Origin: Rhizobium sp.
GTDB lineage: Bacteria; Pseudomonadota; Alphaproteobacteria; Rhizobiales; Rhizobiaceae
Length of the DNA: 64,000 bases
Direction of reading: 5' to 3'
Assembly: GCA_019739215.1 (NCBI GenBank)
Contig: JAHHDR010000032.1
Span: 124,001 to 188,000, forward strand
The notes beneath the pieces were generated by a model, which worked only from the letters and a program-made list of their open reading frames with translations, made no database searches and had not been told where the DNA came from. This document shows, one piece after another, positions 26,163 to 34,917 of the stretch (position 1 is the stretch's first letter; every line of letters starts with the position of its first letter). Position numbers and translations under genes: made by a program.

Positions 26163-27725
26163 ATGACCATTCACGACCAGCGCCGCTTTGCCCGGCCGGA
26201 AGACGTTCGCGCCGACAAGACGCGGCCCTTTACCGGTGCCGAGTATCTCGAATCCCTCCGCGACGGCCGCGAGGTCTATATCAACGGCGAGCGTGTCGCC
26301 GATGTCACCGCCCATCCCGCCATGCGCAATTCGGTCCGATCGCTGGCGCGCATGTACGATGCGCTGCACGACGAGAAGACCAAGGGTCGCCTGACCTCGC
26401 CGACAGATACCGGCAACGGTGGCTATACCCACAAGTATTTCCGCGTCGCCCGTTCGTCCGAGGAACTGGTGGCCCAGCAGGGCGCGATCGCTGACTGGGC
26501 GCGGATGTCCTATGGCTGGATGGGCCGCACCGCCGACTACAAGGCGGCGCTGATGAACACGCTCGGCGCCAATGCCGACTGGTACGGTCCGTTCAAGGAC
26601 AACGCACTCGCCTGGCATAAGCGGGCGCAGGAATCCGTGCTGTTCATGAACCACGCGATCGTCAACCCGCCGATCGACCGCCACAAGCCGGCAGATGCGG
26701 TGAAGGACGTGTTCGTGCATATCACCAGGGAGACCGACGCCGGCATCTACGTGTCCGGCGCCAAGGTGGTGGCGACCTCGTCGGCGCTGACGCATTACAA
26801 CTTCCTCGCCCAGAGTTCGGCGACGGTCACCGAGGATCCCTCGCTCTCGGTGATGTTCATCGTGCCGATGAATGCGCCTGGTATCAAGATGTTCTGCCGC
26901 GTCTCCTACGAGGAAACCGCCAACGCCGCGGGCACGCCCTTCGACTATCCGCTGTCCTCGCGCTTCGACGAGAATGACGCGATCCTGGTGCTCGACAATG
27001 TCTTCATCCCCTGGGAAGACGTGCTGGTGCTGCGCGACGCCGCCAAGATCCTGTCCTTCCATCCGGCGTCGGGCTTCATGCATGGCTATTGCTTCCAGGG
27101 CTGCACGCGGCTGGCGGTCAAGCTCGATTTCCTCGCGGGCCTGCTGGCCAAGGCGCTGCGCGCCACCGGCGGCGACGCCTTCCGGGGCAACCAGGCGATG
27201 CTGGGCGAGGTGATCGCCATCCGCCACCAGTTCTGGACCTTCTCCAACGCCATGGCCTACAATCCGCAGCCCTGGGCCGGCGGCGCCGTGCTGCCGAACA
27301 TGGAGGCGGCGCTCTGCTACCGCACCTTCATGTCGGAGGCCTATCCGAAGGTGATCGACATCGTCCGTCGAACCGTCGCCTCGGGCCTGATCTATCTTCC
27401 CTCGTCGGCCAAGGATTTCGCCAATCCCGAGATCGACCGCTATCTCGCGCAATATGTGCGCGGCTCCAACGACATGGGCCATATCGAGCGCATCAAGATC
27501 ATGAAGCTGCTGTGGGACGCGACCGGCACCGAGTTCGGCGGCCGCCACGCGCTTTACGAGCTCAACTATGCCGGCGCGCCCGAAGAGGTGCGGCTGCAGG
27601 TTCTCAAGGGCGCCGAGCGCGGCGGCAGGCTGCGCGAGATGGAGGCCCTCGTCGACCAGTGCATGAGCGACTATGACGAAAACGGCTGGACCGGCGACAC
27701 CTGGTTGCCGTCGCGGAACGGCTGA
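26163..27725 (+). CDS. hpaB: 4-hydroxyphenylacetate 3-monooxygenase, oxygenase component
   Basis: 520 residues, the normal length for HpaB. The acyl-CoA-dehydrogenase-like fold is seen in RPFTGAEYLESLRDGREVYI at the N-terminus. A substrate/flavin segment MGRTADYKAALMNTLG lies near residue 120, and LTHYNFLAQSSATVTEDPSL and FIPWEDVLVLRD follow. With FADH2 from HpaC it hydroxylates 4-hydroxyphenylacetate to 3,4-dihydroxyphenylacetate (homoprotocatechuate). The ribosome site AAAGGAGGAG is very strong. The gene pairs with hpaC downstream and is divergent from an HpaA-type regulator. The ring-cleavage genes lie 20 kb away. Confidence 0.95.
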   Translation: MTIHDQRRFARPEDVRADKTRPFTGAEYLESLRDGREVYINGERVADVTAHPAMRNSVRSLARMYDALHDEKTKGRLTSPTDTGNGGYTHKYFRVARSSEELVAQQGAIADWARMSYGWMGRTADYKAALMNTLGANADWYGPFKDNALAWHKRAQESVLFMNHAIVNPPIDRHKPADAVKDVFVHITRETDAGIYVSGAKVVATSSALTHYNFLAQSSATVTEDPSLSVMFIVPMNAPGIKMFCRVSYEETANAAGTPFDYPLSSRFDENDAILVLDNVFIPWEDVLVLRDAAKILSFHPASGFMHGYCFQGCTRLAVKLDFLAGLLAKALRATGGDAFRGNQAMLGEVIAIRHQFWTFSNAMAYNPQPWAGGAVLPNMEAALCYRTFMSEAYPKVIDIVRRTVASGLIYLPSSAKDFANPEIDRYLAQYVRGSNDMGHIERIKIMKLLWDATGTEFGGRHALYELNYAGAPEEVRLQVLKGAERGGRLREMEALVDQCMSDYDENGWTGDTWLPSRNG

Positions 27726-27735
27726 GGAGGCGATC

Positions 27736-28248
27736 ATGGAGGAGGCTGTATCCAAGACCGAATTCCGTGACGCCATGGCGCGGGTCTGCGCGCCGGTCAA
27801 CGTCATCACCACCAACGGCCCGGCCGGGCGTGGCGGGTTCACCGCCACGGCCATGTGCAGCGTCACCGACGAGCCGCCGACGCTGCTGGTCTGCATGAAC
27901 GGCAAGTCGGCGCAGACGGGGTTGTTTCTCGAGAACCGCCGGTTCTGCGTCAATGTCCTGGCCGACGACCATCAGGAACTGGCCGGCTATTTCGCCGGGC
28001 GCCAGTCCGACATGTCGGCGCGCTATGCAGCGGCACGGTGGGTCGACATGCCCTCGGGCAGCCAGGCGCTGGCCGATGCGATGGTGTCCTTCGATTGCCG
28101 GCTGTCGGAAGCGCGACTTGTCGGCACGCATCACATCTTCATCGGCCAGGTGATGGGCATCCGTTCCCGCGTCGACGGCAACGCGCTGCTCTATTTCAAC
28201 CGGAGCTATGTCAACGTGCCGACCCAGGTGGGCAGCTTCGGCGGCTGA
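27736..28248 (+). CDS. hpaC: 4-hydroxyphenylacetate 3-monooxygenase, flavin reductase component
   Basis: 170 residues of the flavin-reductase-like FMN/FAD-binding fold: FRDAMARVCAPVNVITTNG, GFTATAMCSVTDEPPTLLVCMN, and FCVNVLADDHQELAGYFAG near the middle. It supplies reduced flavin to HpaB from NAD(P)H. The start at 27736 has GAGGAGG upstream and lies 10 bases after the hpaB stop. Size and neighbour agree with HpaC. A GC-rich hairpin ends the unit. Confidence 0.93.
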   Translation: MEEAVSKTEFRDAMARVCAPVNVITTNGPAGRGGFTATAMCSVTDEPPTLLVCMNGKSAQTGLFLENRRFCVNVLADDHQELAGYFAGRQSDMSARYAAARWVDMPSGSQALADAMVSFDCRLSEARLVGTHHIFIGQVMGIRSRVDGNALLYFNRSYVNVPTQVGSFGG

Positions 28249-28272
28249 CGCCATTTGCATGTGTCGCAGGAT

Positions 28273-28293
28273 TGGCCGGGTCAGAAGCCCGGC
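28273..28293 (+). terminator. Bidirectional candidate terminator between hpaC and livF
   Basis: A 7-bp stem, GGCCGGG with CCCGGCC and a 7-base loop, is followed by TTTGCCTTG. It lies between two converging genes, 24 bases after the hpaC stop. Confidence 0.65.
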
Positions 28294-28320
28294 CTTTGCC
28301 TTGTCCGGCGCATTCGTCCG

Positions 28321-29022
28321 CTATGCGGCCGCGTCGCCGAGATAGAGGCGATGAAGATGGGCGGGATCGCGCGCGAGCGCCTCGCAGCCGCCGTCATAGA
28401 CCATGCGGCCGCGCCGGAGCACATAGGCCCGGTTGCCGATCGCCAGCGCCAGTGCCGCGAACTGTTCTACGAGGACCACAGCCATGCCGTCGTCGGCCAG
28501 TTTCCGGACCGCCTTCATCAGGCGGCTGACGATGACGGGGGCAAGCCCGGACGACATTTCGTCGATCATGATGACACGCGGGCGGTTGACGATCGAGCGT
28601 GCGATCACCGCCATCTGCTGCTCGCCGCCCGACAGCATGCCGGCCTTGACGTCGCGTCTTTGCAGGAGTTCGGGGAAGAGGCCGTAGGCCTCCGCCAGAT
28701 CGGCCTCGGGATGAAGCGCAACCTTGAGATTCTCCTCTGTCGTCATGTCGGGAAACACCGTGCGGCCCTGTTCGACGTGGCTCAGCCCCGCCTTGGCGCG
28801 GGCGCCTGGCCGCAGCCTGGTCAGGACGCGGCCGTCGAGCTCGACCTCGCCGGAGCGGGCCGGGATGATGCCCGACAGGCTTTCGAGCAGCGTGGTCTTC
28901 CCCGCGCCGTTCGAGCCGAGCAGCACGCTGATCTCGCCGCTTGCGACCTCGAAATCGAGGCCACGAATGACGGGAATGCCGCCGCGATCGACATGGAGAT
29001 CCTTGATCAGGAGCCGGGTCAC
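28321..29022 (-). CDS. livF: Branched-chain-type ABC transporter ATPase, LivF family
   Basis: 233 residues. Walker A is GSNGAGKTTLLESLSG, the Q-loop region HVEQGRTVFPDMTTEENL is the LivF form, the signature MLSGGEQQMAVIAR is canonical, and Walker B is RVIMIDEMSSGLAP. It partners with the LivG half of the fused gene upstream, whose stop overlaps this start by four bases. HAAT-family transporters carry branched-chain amino acids but also aromatic acids, amides and urea. The presence of an amidohydrolase and hpa genes makes a non-amino-acid substrate possible. Confidence 0.93.
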   Translation of the reverse strand: MTRLLIKDLHVDRGGIPVIRGLDFEVASGEISVLLGSNGAGKTTLLESLSGIIPARSGEVELDGRVLTRLRPGARAKAGLSHVEQGRTVFPDMTTEENLKVALHPEADLAEAYGLFPELLQRRDVKAGMLSGGEQQMAVIARSIVNRPRVIMIDEMSSGLAPVIVSRLMKAVRKLADDGMAVVLVEQFAALALAIGNRAYVLRRGRMVYDGGCEALARDPAHLHRLYLGDAAA

Positions 29023-30731
29023 TGTGCTGCCTCCTCGAACTCGATGCCCATATAGGCTTTCTGCACGATCGGCATGTCGAGCACCGCTTGCGGAGTGCCG
29101 GTGGCAATGACGCGTCCGAAATCGAACACCGTGATTTCCGAACAGGCGCGGCGCACCAGGTCCATGTCGTGCTCGATCAGCAGCACGGCGCTGCCGAAGG
29201 TTTCGGGGATGGCGGCGATGCGCGCCCCGAGCTTGAGTGCTTCGTCATAGGAGACCCCGGCGGCGGGTTCGTCGAGCAGGATGACCGGGGGGCGGGCCGC
29301 CACGACGCCCGCGACATCCAGCAGCCGCCGCGTGCCGGCATCCACCGAGGCGATGGGCGTGTCGGGGCCGGGGCCGCCGATCCAGGCGAGCAGCGCTTCG
29401 AGCTCGCTGCCGCGGATCTGGCCGGCGGCCAGGCGGAGATATTCCCCCACCGTCAGCTCCGGCGCAATGCGGGTGGTCTGCCAGGTGCGGCGGATGCCGA
29501 GTTGGGCACGGGCGGTGGCGGAAAGCCCTTCGAGTGGCTTGCCGTCGAGCAGGACCGAGCCCTCATAGCGATGCAGGAAGCCGGCGATCGCATCGACCAT
29601 GGTCGACTTCCCCGCGCCGTTGGGTCCGACGAGTCCGACGACGGTCCTGGCCGGGACCTTGAGGTTGACCTTGTCGAGCGCGGTCACCGCGCCGTAGCGA
29701 ACGGTGAGATCCCTGACCTCGAGCGCAATGCCCGGGCGATGGGCGACGGCGGCCGGAAGGGCGCCATCGGCGGCGGCCATGCCGATGGCCGGCGTCCGGC
29801 GGAGCTTGCGGCCGAGACGTCCCCAGGTTTCGGCGATCGACTCGCCCGATGACAGCGCCTGCACCGCGCCGAGGGCGAAGAAGACATTGCCGACATCCTG
29901 CGGCAGGTTGAGGCGCCGCAGCAGTTCCGGAAACAGCGTGATGAGGATGCCGCCGAGGATGGCGCCGAGCGTGAAATGCGCCCCGACCATGGTGGCGACG
30001 GCAAACAGCGCCAGCGACTGCATCATCGAGAAATTGTCCGACACCAATGTGCCGAGATAACCGGCGAGCAGGCCGCCCGATATGCCGGAGATGAAGGCGC
30101 TGATGGCAAAGGCGCTGAGCTTGGCCCGGGGAACGGAAATGCCATGCGCTGCCGCCGCCCGTTCGGAGTGGCGGACCGCCAGCCAGGCAGCGCCGAGACG
30201 CGAGCGGCTGAGGAATTCGAGCGCCACGGCGATCACGCCATAGACCAGCAGCACGAAGACGAAATAGCCGCGATCGCTGTCGAACAGGCCGGGTCGGGCG
30301 ACCTGCGTGAAGGTCGTCTGTCCCGGGAATGTGATGGTGGCGAGCACGGTGTCGAAAGCGGCGGCGAAGCCGAGCGTGACGATCGCAAGGTTGATGCCGC
30401 GCAGCCGCAGCGCCGGCAGGCCGATGGCGATACCGACCGGCACTGCCGCGAGGCCGCCCACCAGCATCCAGACCACGAGGCCGCCGGGCGCATCGAGGAC
30501 GTTGAGCCAGCCCGTCACCCAGGCGCCGACGCCGGCGAAGGACATCTGGCAGAGCGAGATCATGCCGGTGCGGCCCGTGACGAGGCCGAGGCTCTGGAGC
30601 GCCGTGCCGACAATGAAGACGGCCGTGATCAGGAAGATCCAGTATTTCGGCAGGAGCAGCAGCACCAGCGCGCCGATCGCGACCAGCGACAGGGCGGTGA
30701 CGGCAGCGGCGCGGAAACTAGCGTGCCTCAT
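29019..30731 (-). CDS. Fused branched-chain-type ABC permease and ATPase (LivM-LivG)
   Basis: 570 residues. About residues 1-300 are a LivM permease (LGLVTGRTGMISLCQMSFAGVGAWVTG, AIGLPALRLRGINLAIVTLG, AFISGISGGLLAGYLGTLVS). After a linker comes a LivG ATPase with Walker A GLVGPNGAGKSTMVDAIAG, Walker B PPVILLDEPAAGVSYDEA and the H-loop LLIEHDMDLV. The LivG signature is degenerate: SVDAGTRRLLDVAGVVA replaces the usual LSYGQQR form. The start at 30731 overlaps livH by 14 bases. LivM-LivG fusions are known in actinobacteria and some proteobacteria; the second Liv system in this window is not fused. Confidence 0.92.
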   Translation of the reverse strand: MRHASFRAAAVTALSLVAIGALVLLLLPKYWIFLITAVFIVGTALQSLGLVTGRTGMISLCQMSFAGVGAWVTGWLNVLDAPGGLVVWMLVGGLAAVPVGIAIGLPALRLRGINLAIVTLGFAAAFDTVLATITFPGQTTFTQVARPGLFDSDRGYFVFVLLVYGVIAVALEFLSRSRLGAAWLAVRHSERAAAAHGISVPRAKLSAFAISAFISGISGGLLAGYLGTLVSDNFSMMQSLALFAVATMVGAHFTLGAILGGILITLFPELLRRLNLPQDVGNVFFALGAVQALSSGESIAETWGRLGRKLRRTPAIGMAAADGALPAAVAHRPGIALEVRDLTVRYGAVTALDKVNLKVPARTVVGLVGPNGAGKSTMVDAIAGFLHRYEGSVLLDGKPLEGLSATARAQLGIRRTWQTTRIAPELTVGEYLRLAAGQIRGSELEALLAWIGGPGPDTPIASVDAGTRRLLDVAGVVAARPPVILLDEPAAGVSYDEALKLGARIAAIPETFGSAVLLIEHDMDLVRRACSEITVFDFGRVIATGTPQAVLDMPIVQKAYMGIEFEEAAQ

Positions 30732-31587
30732 CCCAGCGGGCTCCTCTCTGCGACCACAAGAGCACCGCCAGGATGACGATGAAGGGGACGGTGCTGCGGT
30801 ACTGGCCGATGAAATCGATCGCGCTGACCCCACCTTCGAGCAGGCCGATCATCACCCCGCCGAGAAGCGCCGCGCGGAAACTGACGAAAGCGCCGATCAG
30901 CGCGGCGGCCAGGGCCGGCACGACCAGCAGGCTGAGCGAGGCGAAATCCGGCGACCGCAGCGGCGCGATGATCATCAGCGCAAAGGCGGTGACGGCGCCG
31001 GTCACGGCCCAGACGCCGAGCGCCAGCAGCCGGACGCGGATGCCGATCAGTTCCGCGGCCATGGGGCGCTGCGACAGCGCGCGGAGTTGCAGGCCAGTGC
31101 GGGTGCGGGCGAGGAACTGTTCGGTCACGACAGTGAAGACGACGGCGAGGACCAGCGTGGTGACGGCCGCCCAGGTCACCTCGACACCGGCGAGGCGGAA
31201 GGCGGAGCCGGGGATCAGTTCGGGGAAATAGTGCGGATGCTGGCCGCCGGTCAGCCGCAGCCCGACGGCGATGATGCCGACGAGCAGGGCCGCCGTCACC
31301 GCCGCCTTGGTCGAGGCATTGGCATTGGCGAACCATGTGGTCATGACCATGCCGATGGCAACACCGGCAACGGCACCGGCTGCGATGCCGAGGATCGCCG
31401 ACACAAGCAGCGGCACGCCGAGTTCAAAGAGGCCGACCATCACGAAGGTGCCGGCCGCACCGATCGCCGCGCCGGTGAAGTTCACCACCGCGACGAGGCG
31501 ATAGGTGAAGATCGCGCAGACGCCGAGGATGGCATAGGCGCCGCCCGCGGACAGTCCGGCGACAGCGGCTGTGAAGAGAGAGTTCAT
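30718..31587 (-). CDS. livH: Branched-chain-type ABC transporter permease, LivH family
   Basis: 289 residues with eight to nine hydrophobic helices, starting MNSLFTAAVAGLSAGGAYAI. LivH blocks include TYRLVAVVNFTGAAIGAAG and the cytoplasmic loop RTRTGLQLRALSQRPMAAELIGI. The start at 31587 has GGAGACC upstream; the longer reading runs into the intergenic repeat element. It forms the channel with the LivM half of the fused protein. A 210-bp repeat element separates it from the binding-protein gene, so the operon may be split here. Confidence 0.92.
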   Translation of the reverse strand: MNSLFTAAVAGLSAGGAYAILGVCAIFTYRLVAVVNFTGAAIGAAGTFVMVGLFELGVPLLVSAILGIAAGAVAGVAIGMVMTTWFANANASTKAAVTAALLVGIIAVGLRLTGGQHPHYFPELIPGSAFRLAGVEVTWAAVTTLVLAVVFTVVTEQFLARTRTGLQLRALSQRPMAAELIGIRVRLLALGVWAVTGAVTAFALMIIAPLRSPDFASLSLLVVPALAAALIGAFVSFRAALLGGVMIGLLEGGVSAIDFIGQYRSTVPFIVILAVLLWSQRGARWDEAR

Positions 31588-31638
31588 GATGGTCTCCGGG
31601 CGTGGTGCCCTTGGTTTGGTGGTCGTCCAAGAGAATGC

Positions 31639-31848
31639 ACCCCTCACCAACGTCGGCCAAGGGCTCGCACTGCTCGCCCGGCCTGCGTTCGCAAGCTCAC
31701 CCTCTCCCACAAGGGGAGAGGTAGGGGTGCCTCAAGCTGGCCTCGTTTGTGGCGAAGCGATGCAGCGGGTTTACCTCTCCCCTTGTGGGAGAGGATAGTT
31801 CATCCCCGAGAGGCGCAGCCGATCGGTTGGATGAACTTGGTGAGGGGT
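31639..31848. repeat. RIME-like mosaic inverted-repeat element between livK and livH
   Basis: Two nested inverted repeats are visible. The outer arms are ACCCCTCACCAA at 31639-31650 and TTGGTGAGGGGT at 31837-31848. The inner arms are a perfect 22-bp inverted pair at 31701-31722 and 31773-31794 (core CTCCCACAAGGGGAG). It encodes no protein. This structure matches the Rhizobium-specific intergenic mosaic elements, which are multicopy in rhizobial genomes. It interrupts the leftward transport operon and could fold into a long RNA structure affecting downstream liv expression. The rest of the 302-bp spacer (31588-31638, 31849-31889) shows no gene. Confidence 0.75.
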
Positions 31849-31889
31849 AAAACCGCACCCTAGGGAACGCGGTTTCTCAAGTCGTTGCC

Positions 31890-33071
31890 TCACTCCGCCG
31901 GGAGCGTGAACCAGTCCGGTGTCTTCACTGTCCATTTGCCATCGACGAGTTGCATGATCTTCGAGGCCTTCATCGGCGAATGCTTCTCCGCGTCGCCGAA
32001 GACATAGGGGCTGCCGGCGATCGGATACTTCAGTTCCTTGCCTTCCTTCAGCGCGGCGGTGACGGACTCGCGTGTCACTTCGCCCTCGATGCCGGAAATC
32101 GTGTCGATCAGCACCTTGGCCGCCATGTAGCCGCCCTGCGAGAAGGCGGTCTTCGGCAGGCCGGCCTTGTCCATGGTGGCGATCCAGTCCTTGTTGGCCT
32201 CGCTGTTCTGCTCGGTATAGGGCTCCCACTCGGTGCCGATGTAGATCGGCTGCTTGGAGTCGGCGACGGCCTTGGCGACGCCTTCGGTGTAGCCAGGTGC
32301 GAGGAACAGCCAGTTGATGCCGGAGACCTTCTGCGCGTCCGCCGTCTTGACCCACTGCACCACGCCCGGCTCGACCTGGTTGGTCAGCACCGCATCGCAG
32401 CCGGCGTCGCGGGCCTTGATGACGTAGGGCGTGAGGTCGCCCTGGAGCGGCAGGGTCATGTCGACGAGCGTGATGGTCTTGCCGCTCATCTTTTCCCAGT
32501 CGGCGACGGCCGCGGCATAGGCTTCCTGGGTTCCGCCGATGATGGCGAAGAAGGCGCAGGCCTTTTCGGAACCGAGGTTCTTCGTGGCATAGTCGAGCAT
32601 CACGGTCGTCAGCGTGTAGGGACCGACATTGACCGGCGAGACGGAGGGCGCGTTGAAGCAGAGCGGATCGACGCCGACGCCCTGCACCGAAAGCACGTCG
32701 TTGCGGGCGTAGGTTCCGGCATTGACGGCGCAATCGAGCAGAGAGGCCCCGCCGCCCAGCGCGACCACTTCCTTGTTGTCGATCAGGTCGCGGGCAGCCT
32801 GGGCGGCGACCTGCGGATCGGCCTTGTCGTCTGATATCGTGTATTCGATCTTGCAGCCGTTGATCCCGCCGGCCTCGTTGAGCTGGTCGAACACCGCCTT
32901 GGTCGCCTTCGGCGCGTCGGAAAAGTCGACGATGCCGGTCACGGTCGAGACCGCGCCGATCTGGATCGGGCCGTTTTCGCAGGTCGGGGCGGCGAGCGCC
33001 GAGCCGGTGGAGATTGCGAATGCCGCGGCGGTGCCGGCCAATGCCGCCAATGTTGTCCTGTGAATAGCCAT
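31890..33071 (-). CDS. Branched-chain-type ABC substrate-binding protein (LivK-like, Peripla_BP_6)
   Basis: 393 residues. The signal peptide MAIHRTTLAALAGTAAAFAISTGSALAAP is cleaved after ALA. The mature protein starts with IQIGAVSTVTGIVDFSDAPKA and has the LivK-type core NEAGGINGCKIEYTISDDKADPQVAAQAARDLI. The periplasmic protein captures the ligand for the LivH-LivM-G-F proteins encoded after the repeat element. It is cotranscribed with, or follows, the amidohydrolase gene upstream (63-bp gap). The ligand is unknown. Confidence 0.93.
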   Translation of the reverse strand: MAIHRTTLAALAGTAAAFAISTGSALAAPTCENGPIQIGAVSTVTGIVDFSDAPKATKAVFDQLNEAGGINGCKIEYTISDDKADPQVAAQAARDLIDNKEVVALGGGASLLDCAVNAGTYARNDVLSVQGVGVDPLCFNAPSVSPVNVGPYTLTTVMLDYATKNLGSEKACAFFAIIGGTQEAYAAAVADWEKMSGKTITLVDMTLPLQGDLTPYVIKARDAGCDAVLTNQVEPGVVQWVKTADAQKVSGINWLFLAPGYTEGVAKAVADSKQPIYIGTEWEPYTEQNSEANKDWIATMDKAGLPKTAFSQGGYMAAKVLIDTISGIEGEVTRESVTAALKEGKELKYPIAGSPYVFGDAEKHSPMKASKIMQLVDGKWTVKTPDWFTLPAE

Positions 33072-33134
33072 TGTCCTGTTCCCTTGCTTGTTGTGCCGGC
33101 CGGTTCCTCTCGGCTCGGCGCTCCCCGGCTCACC

Positions 33135-34796
33135 TCATCCCTGGTGGACGACGCGGCCTTCGAAATAAGTCCTGATCACCATCGTGTCGGCGATCGTATC
33201 CGCCGGGACGTCGAAGACGTTCCGGTCGAGCACGATGATGTCGGCCGACTTGCCGGGCGCGATCGATCCGGTGATCGCGTCGATGCCCATGGCGATGGCG
33301 GAATTGAGCGTGTAGATGCGGATCGCGGTGGCGAGGTCGATGGCCTGTTCGGGCCAGAGCGCCACGCCGGGAAACGAGCCCGAGGGGTTCTGCCGGGTCA
33401 CCATGCCCTCGATGCCATGCCAGGGATCTGGAACCGGGATGACCGGCCAGTCCGAACCACCGGCGAGCAGCGCGCCGGATTTCTGCAATTCCGCGATCGG
33501 CCAGAAACGGGTGGCGCGGTCTTCGCCCATCACAGCCTTGTGGCCTTCGAGGAAAGTCGTCGGATACCAGATCATCGGGCAGAGATCGCCGACCACGCCG
33601 AGTTCGGCGAATCGACCGATATCCTCGGGGCGGATGTAGCTGGCATGGGCGATGTGATGGCGAACCGTGGTCGGGCCGCGGAAATGGCGGACCGCCTCGA
33701 CCGCGTCGAGCATCTGGGTCACGGCGCGATCGCCGGCGCAATGGACCTTCAGGCCCATGCCAAGCCGTTCCGACTTGTCGACCATGCGGATCATCTCGGG
33801 CAGGTCGACCAGCAGATCGCCGCGATAGCCATGCGGATGGGCGGGGTCTGCGACATAAGCATCGTGGAAGGCCGCCGTCTGGGCGCCGGGAACGCCATCG
33901 AGGAAGATCTTGGTGAAGTCGGGCCTGACATGCAGCGTGCGGTGCGCATCCCGGACCGCCAGCAATTCGTCGCCGGTCGTGCCGAACAGGAAGGTCGGCT
34001 GGATCAGCGGCAGGGTGGCGACGGCCCAGGCCGAGAGTTCGCCGGATCGGTCGAGGGCGGAAAGCGTCTCGAGGATCGGCAGCGTGGTCGCGGCGTCCTG
34101 GAATGCGGTGACGCCAAGCGAATTGGCAATCTCCACCGCCCGCCTGACGGCGGCGCGGGCCATGTCGGGGCTGAAGGCATCGGCGGCCGCGAGTTCGACG
34201 ATGCCGGATCCGGATTCGATGAGAATGCCGGTGAGCCTGCCTGTCTTCGGATCGCGGCCGAAGGCGCCCTGTGCCGGATCGGGCTGGTTGCCGGATATGC
34301 CCGCAAGCCGCATGGCCTCGCTGTTGGCCCAGCGGTTGTGCATGGTCTCGTCGCGCAGGAACACCGGATGGCCGAGGCTGGCGGCATCGAGCTTTGCCAG
34401 CGACTCCTCGGTGTTGAGCACCGCCATCATGTCGGCGCCCCACTGGTTGCCGACGATCCATTCGCCCGGAGCGGCCTTCTCGGCACGGGCGCGGACATGG
34501 ACGCAGATCTCCTCGATGGAGGATGACGGCGGAAACTGCAATTCGTAGAGGGCCGACTGGCCGGCCATCAGGATATGGTTGTGCACATCGACGAAGCCCG
34601 GCATCGCCATGCGGCCGCCAAGGTCTTCCACCTGCGTATCGGCGCCCGCCAGGGCCGCGATCTCGGCCGCGCTGCCGATGGCGACGATCCGGCCGCTGGA
34701 AACGGCGACGGCCTCGACCCAGTCGCTGTCGCCGTCGACCGTGTAGATGCGGCCGTTGGTGAGGATCAGGTCGGGACTCTGGCGTGAAATGCTCAT
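33135..34796 (-). CDS. Metal-dependent amidohydrolase, Amidohydro_3/YtcJ family
   Basis: 553 residues. The N-terminal beta-sandwich (LILTNGRIYTVDGDSDWVEAVAV) leads into the metal-binding MPGFVDVHNHILMAG (H-x-H). Later ligands appear in LKVHCAGDRAVTQML and VRHHIAHASYIRPEDI; the last conserved Asp is in LLAGGSDWPVIPVPDPW. YtcJ-type proteins hydrolyse amides or cyclic imides of uncertain nature. No signal peptide is present, so it is cytoplasmic. It is the first gene of the leftward amidohydrolase-Liv unit, with a 122-bp divergent promoter shared with an SDR gene. Its substrate is probably the compound carried by the transporter (inference). Confidence 0.9.
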   Translation of the reverse strand: MSISRQSPDLILTNGRIYTVDGDSDWVEAVAVSSGRIVAIGSAAEIAALAGADTQVEDLGGRMAMPGFVDVHNHILMAGQSALYELQFPPSSSIEEICVHVRARAEKAAPGEWIVGNQWGADMMAVLNTEESLAKLDAASLGHPVFLRDETMHNRWANSEAMRLAGISGNQPDPAQGAFGRDPKTGRLTGILIESGSGIVELAAADAFSPDMARAAVRRAVEIANSLGVTAFQDAATTLPILETLSALDRSGELSAWAVATLPLIQPTFLFGTTGDELLAVRDAHRTLHVRPDFTKIFLDGVPGAQTAAFHDAYVADPAHPHGYRGDLLVDLPEMIRMVDKSERLGMGLKVHCAGDRAVTQMLDAVEAVRHFRGPTTVRHHIAHASYIRPEDIGRFAELGVVGDLCPMIWYPTTFLEGHKAVMGEDRATRFWPIAELQKSGALLAGGSDWPVIPVPDPWHGIEGMVTRQNPSGSFPGVALWPEQAIDLATAIRIYTLNSAIAMGIDAITGSIAPGKSADIIVLDRNVFDVPADTIADTMVIRTYFEGRVVHQG

Positions 34797-34814
34797 GTCG
34801 GGGTATCCTCCGTT

Positions 34815-34849
34815 GGTTCAATTATTGAACCGCCCGTTCAATTATTAAG
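34815..34849. promoter_or_regulatory. GGTTC-N7-GAACC palindrome plus second half copy, candidate IclR operator
   Basis: GGTTCAATTATTGAACC (34815-34831) is a 17-bp palindrome. A second GTTCAATTATTAAG begins at 34836, 20 bases after the first GTTCAA. A 17-bp repeat with the same GGTTC-N7-GAACC arms lies in the tctC/iclR spacer at 40300-40316. IclR-family proteins such as PcaR/PcaU bind 15-bp sites of this general GTTC type, so the IclR protein encoded at 40459 may bind both. Confidence 0.6.
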
Positions 34850-34881
34850 ATTGCCGCAGGACTGAACATCTGTCAACATAG

Positions 34882-34893
34882 TTCACACGTTAA
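34882..34893 (+). promoter_or_regulatory. TTCAC-AC-GTTAA inverted repeat (shared motif site 2)
   Basis: It lies 24 bases before the SDR start codon. It shares the TTMAC-N2-GTTAA form with the hpaB, IclR, hpaF and FeaR-like promoters. Confidence 0.55.
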
Positions 34894-34917
34894 TTATTGC
34901 GATCAGAGGAGGACGCG

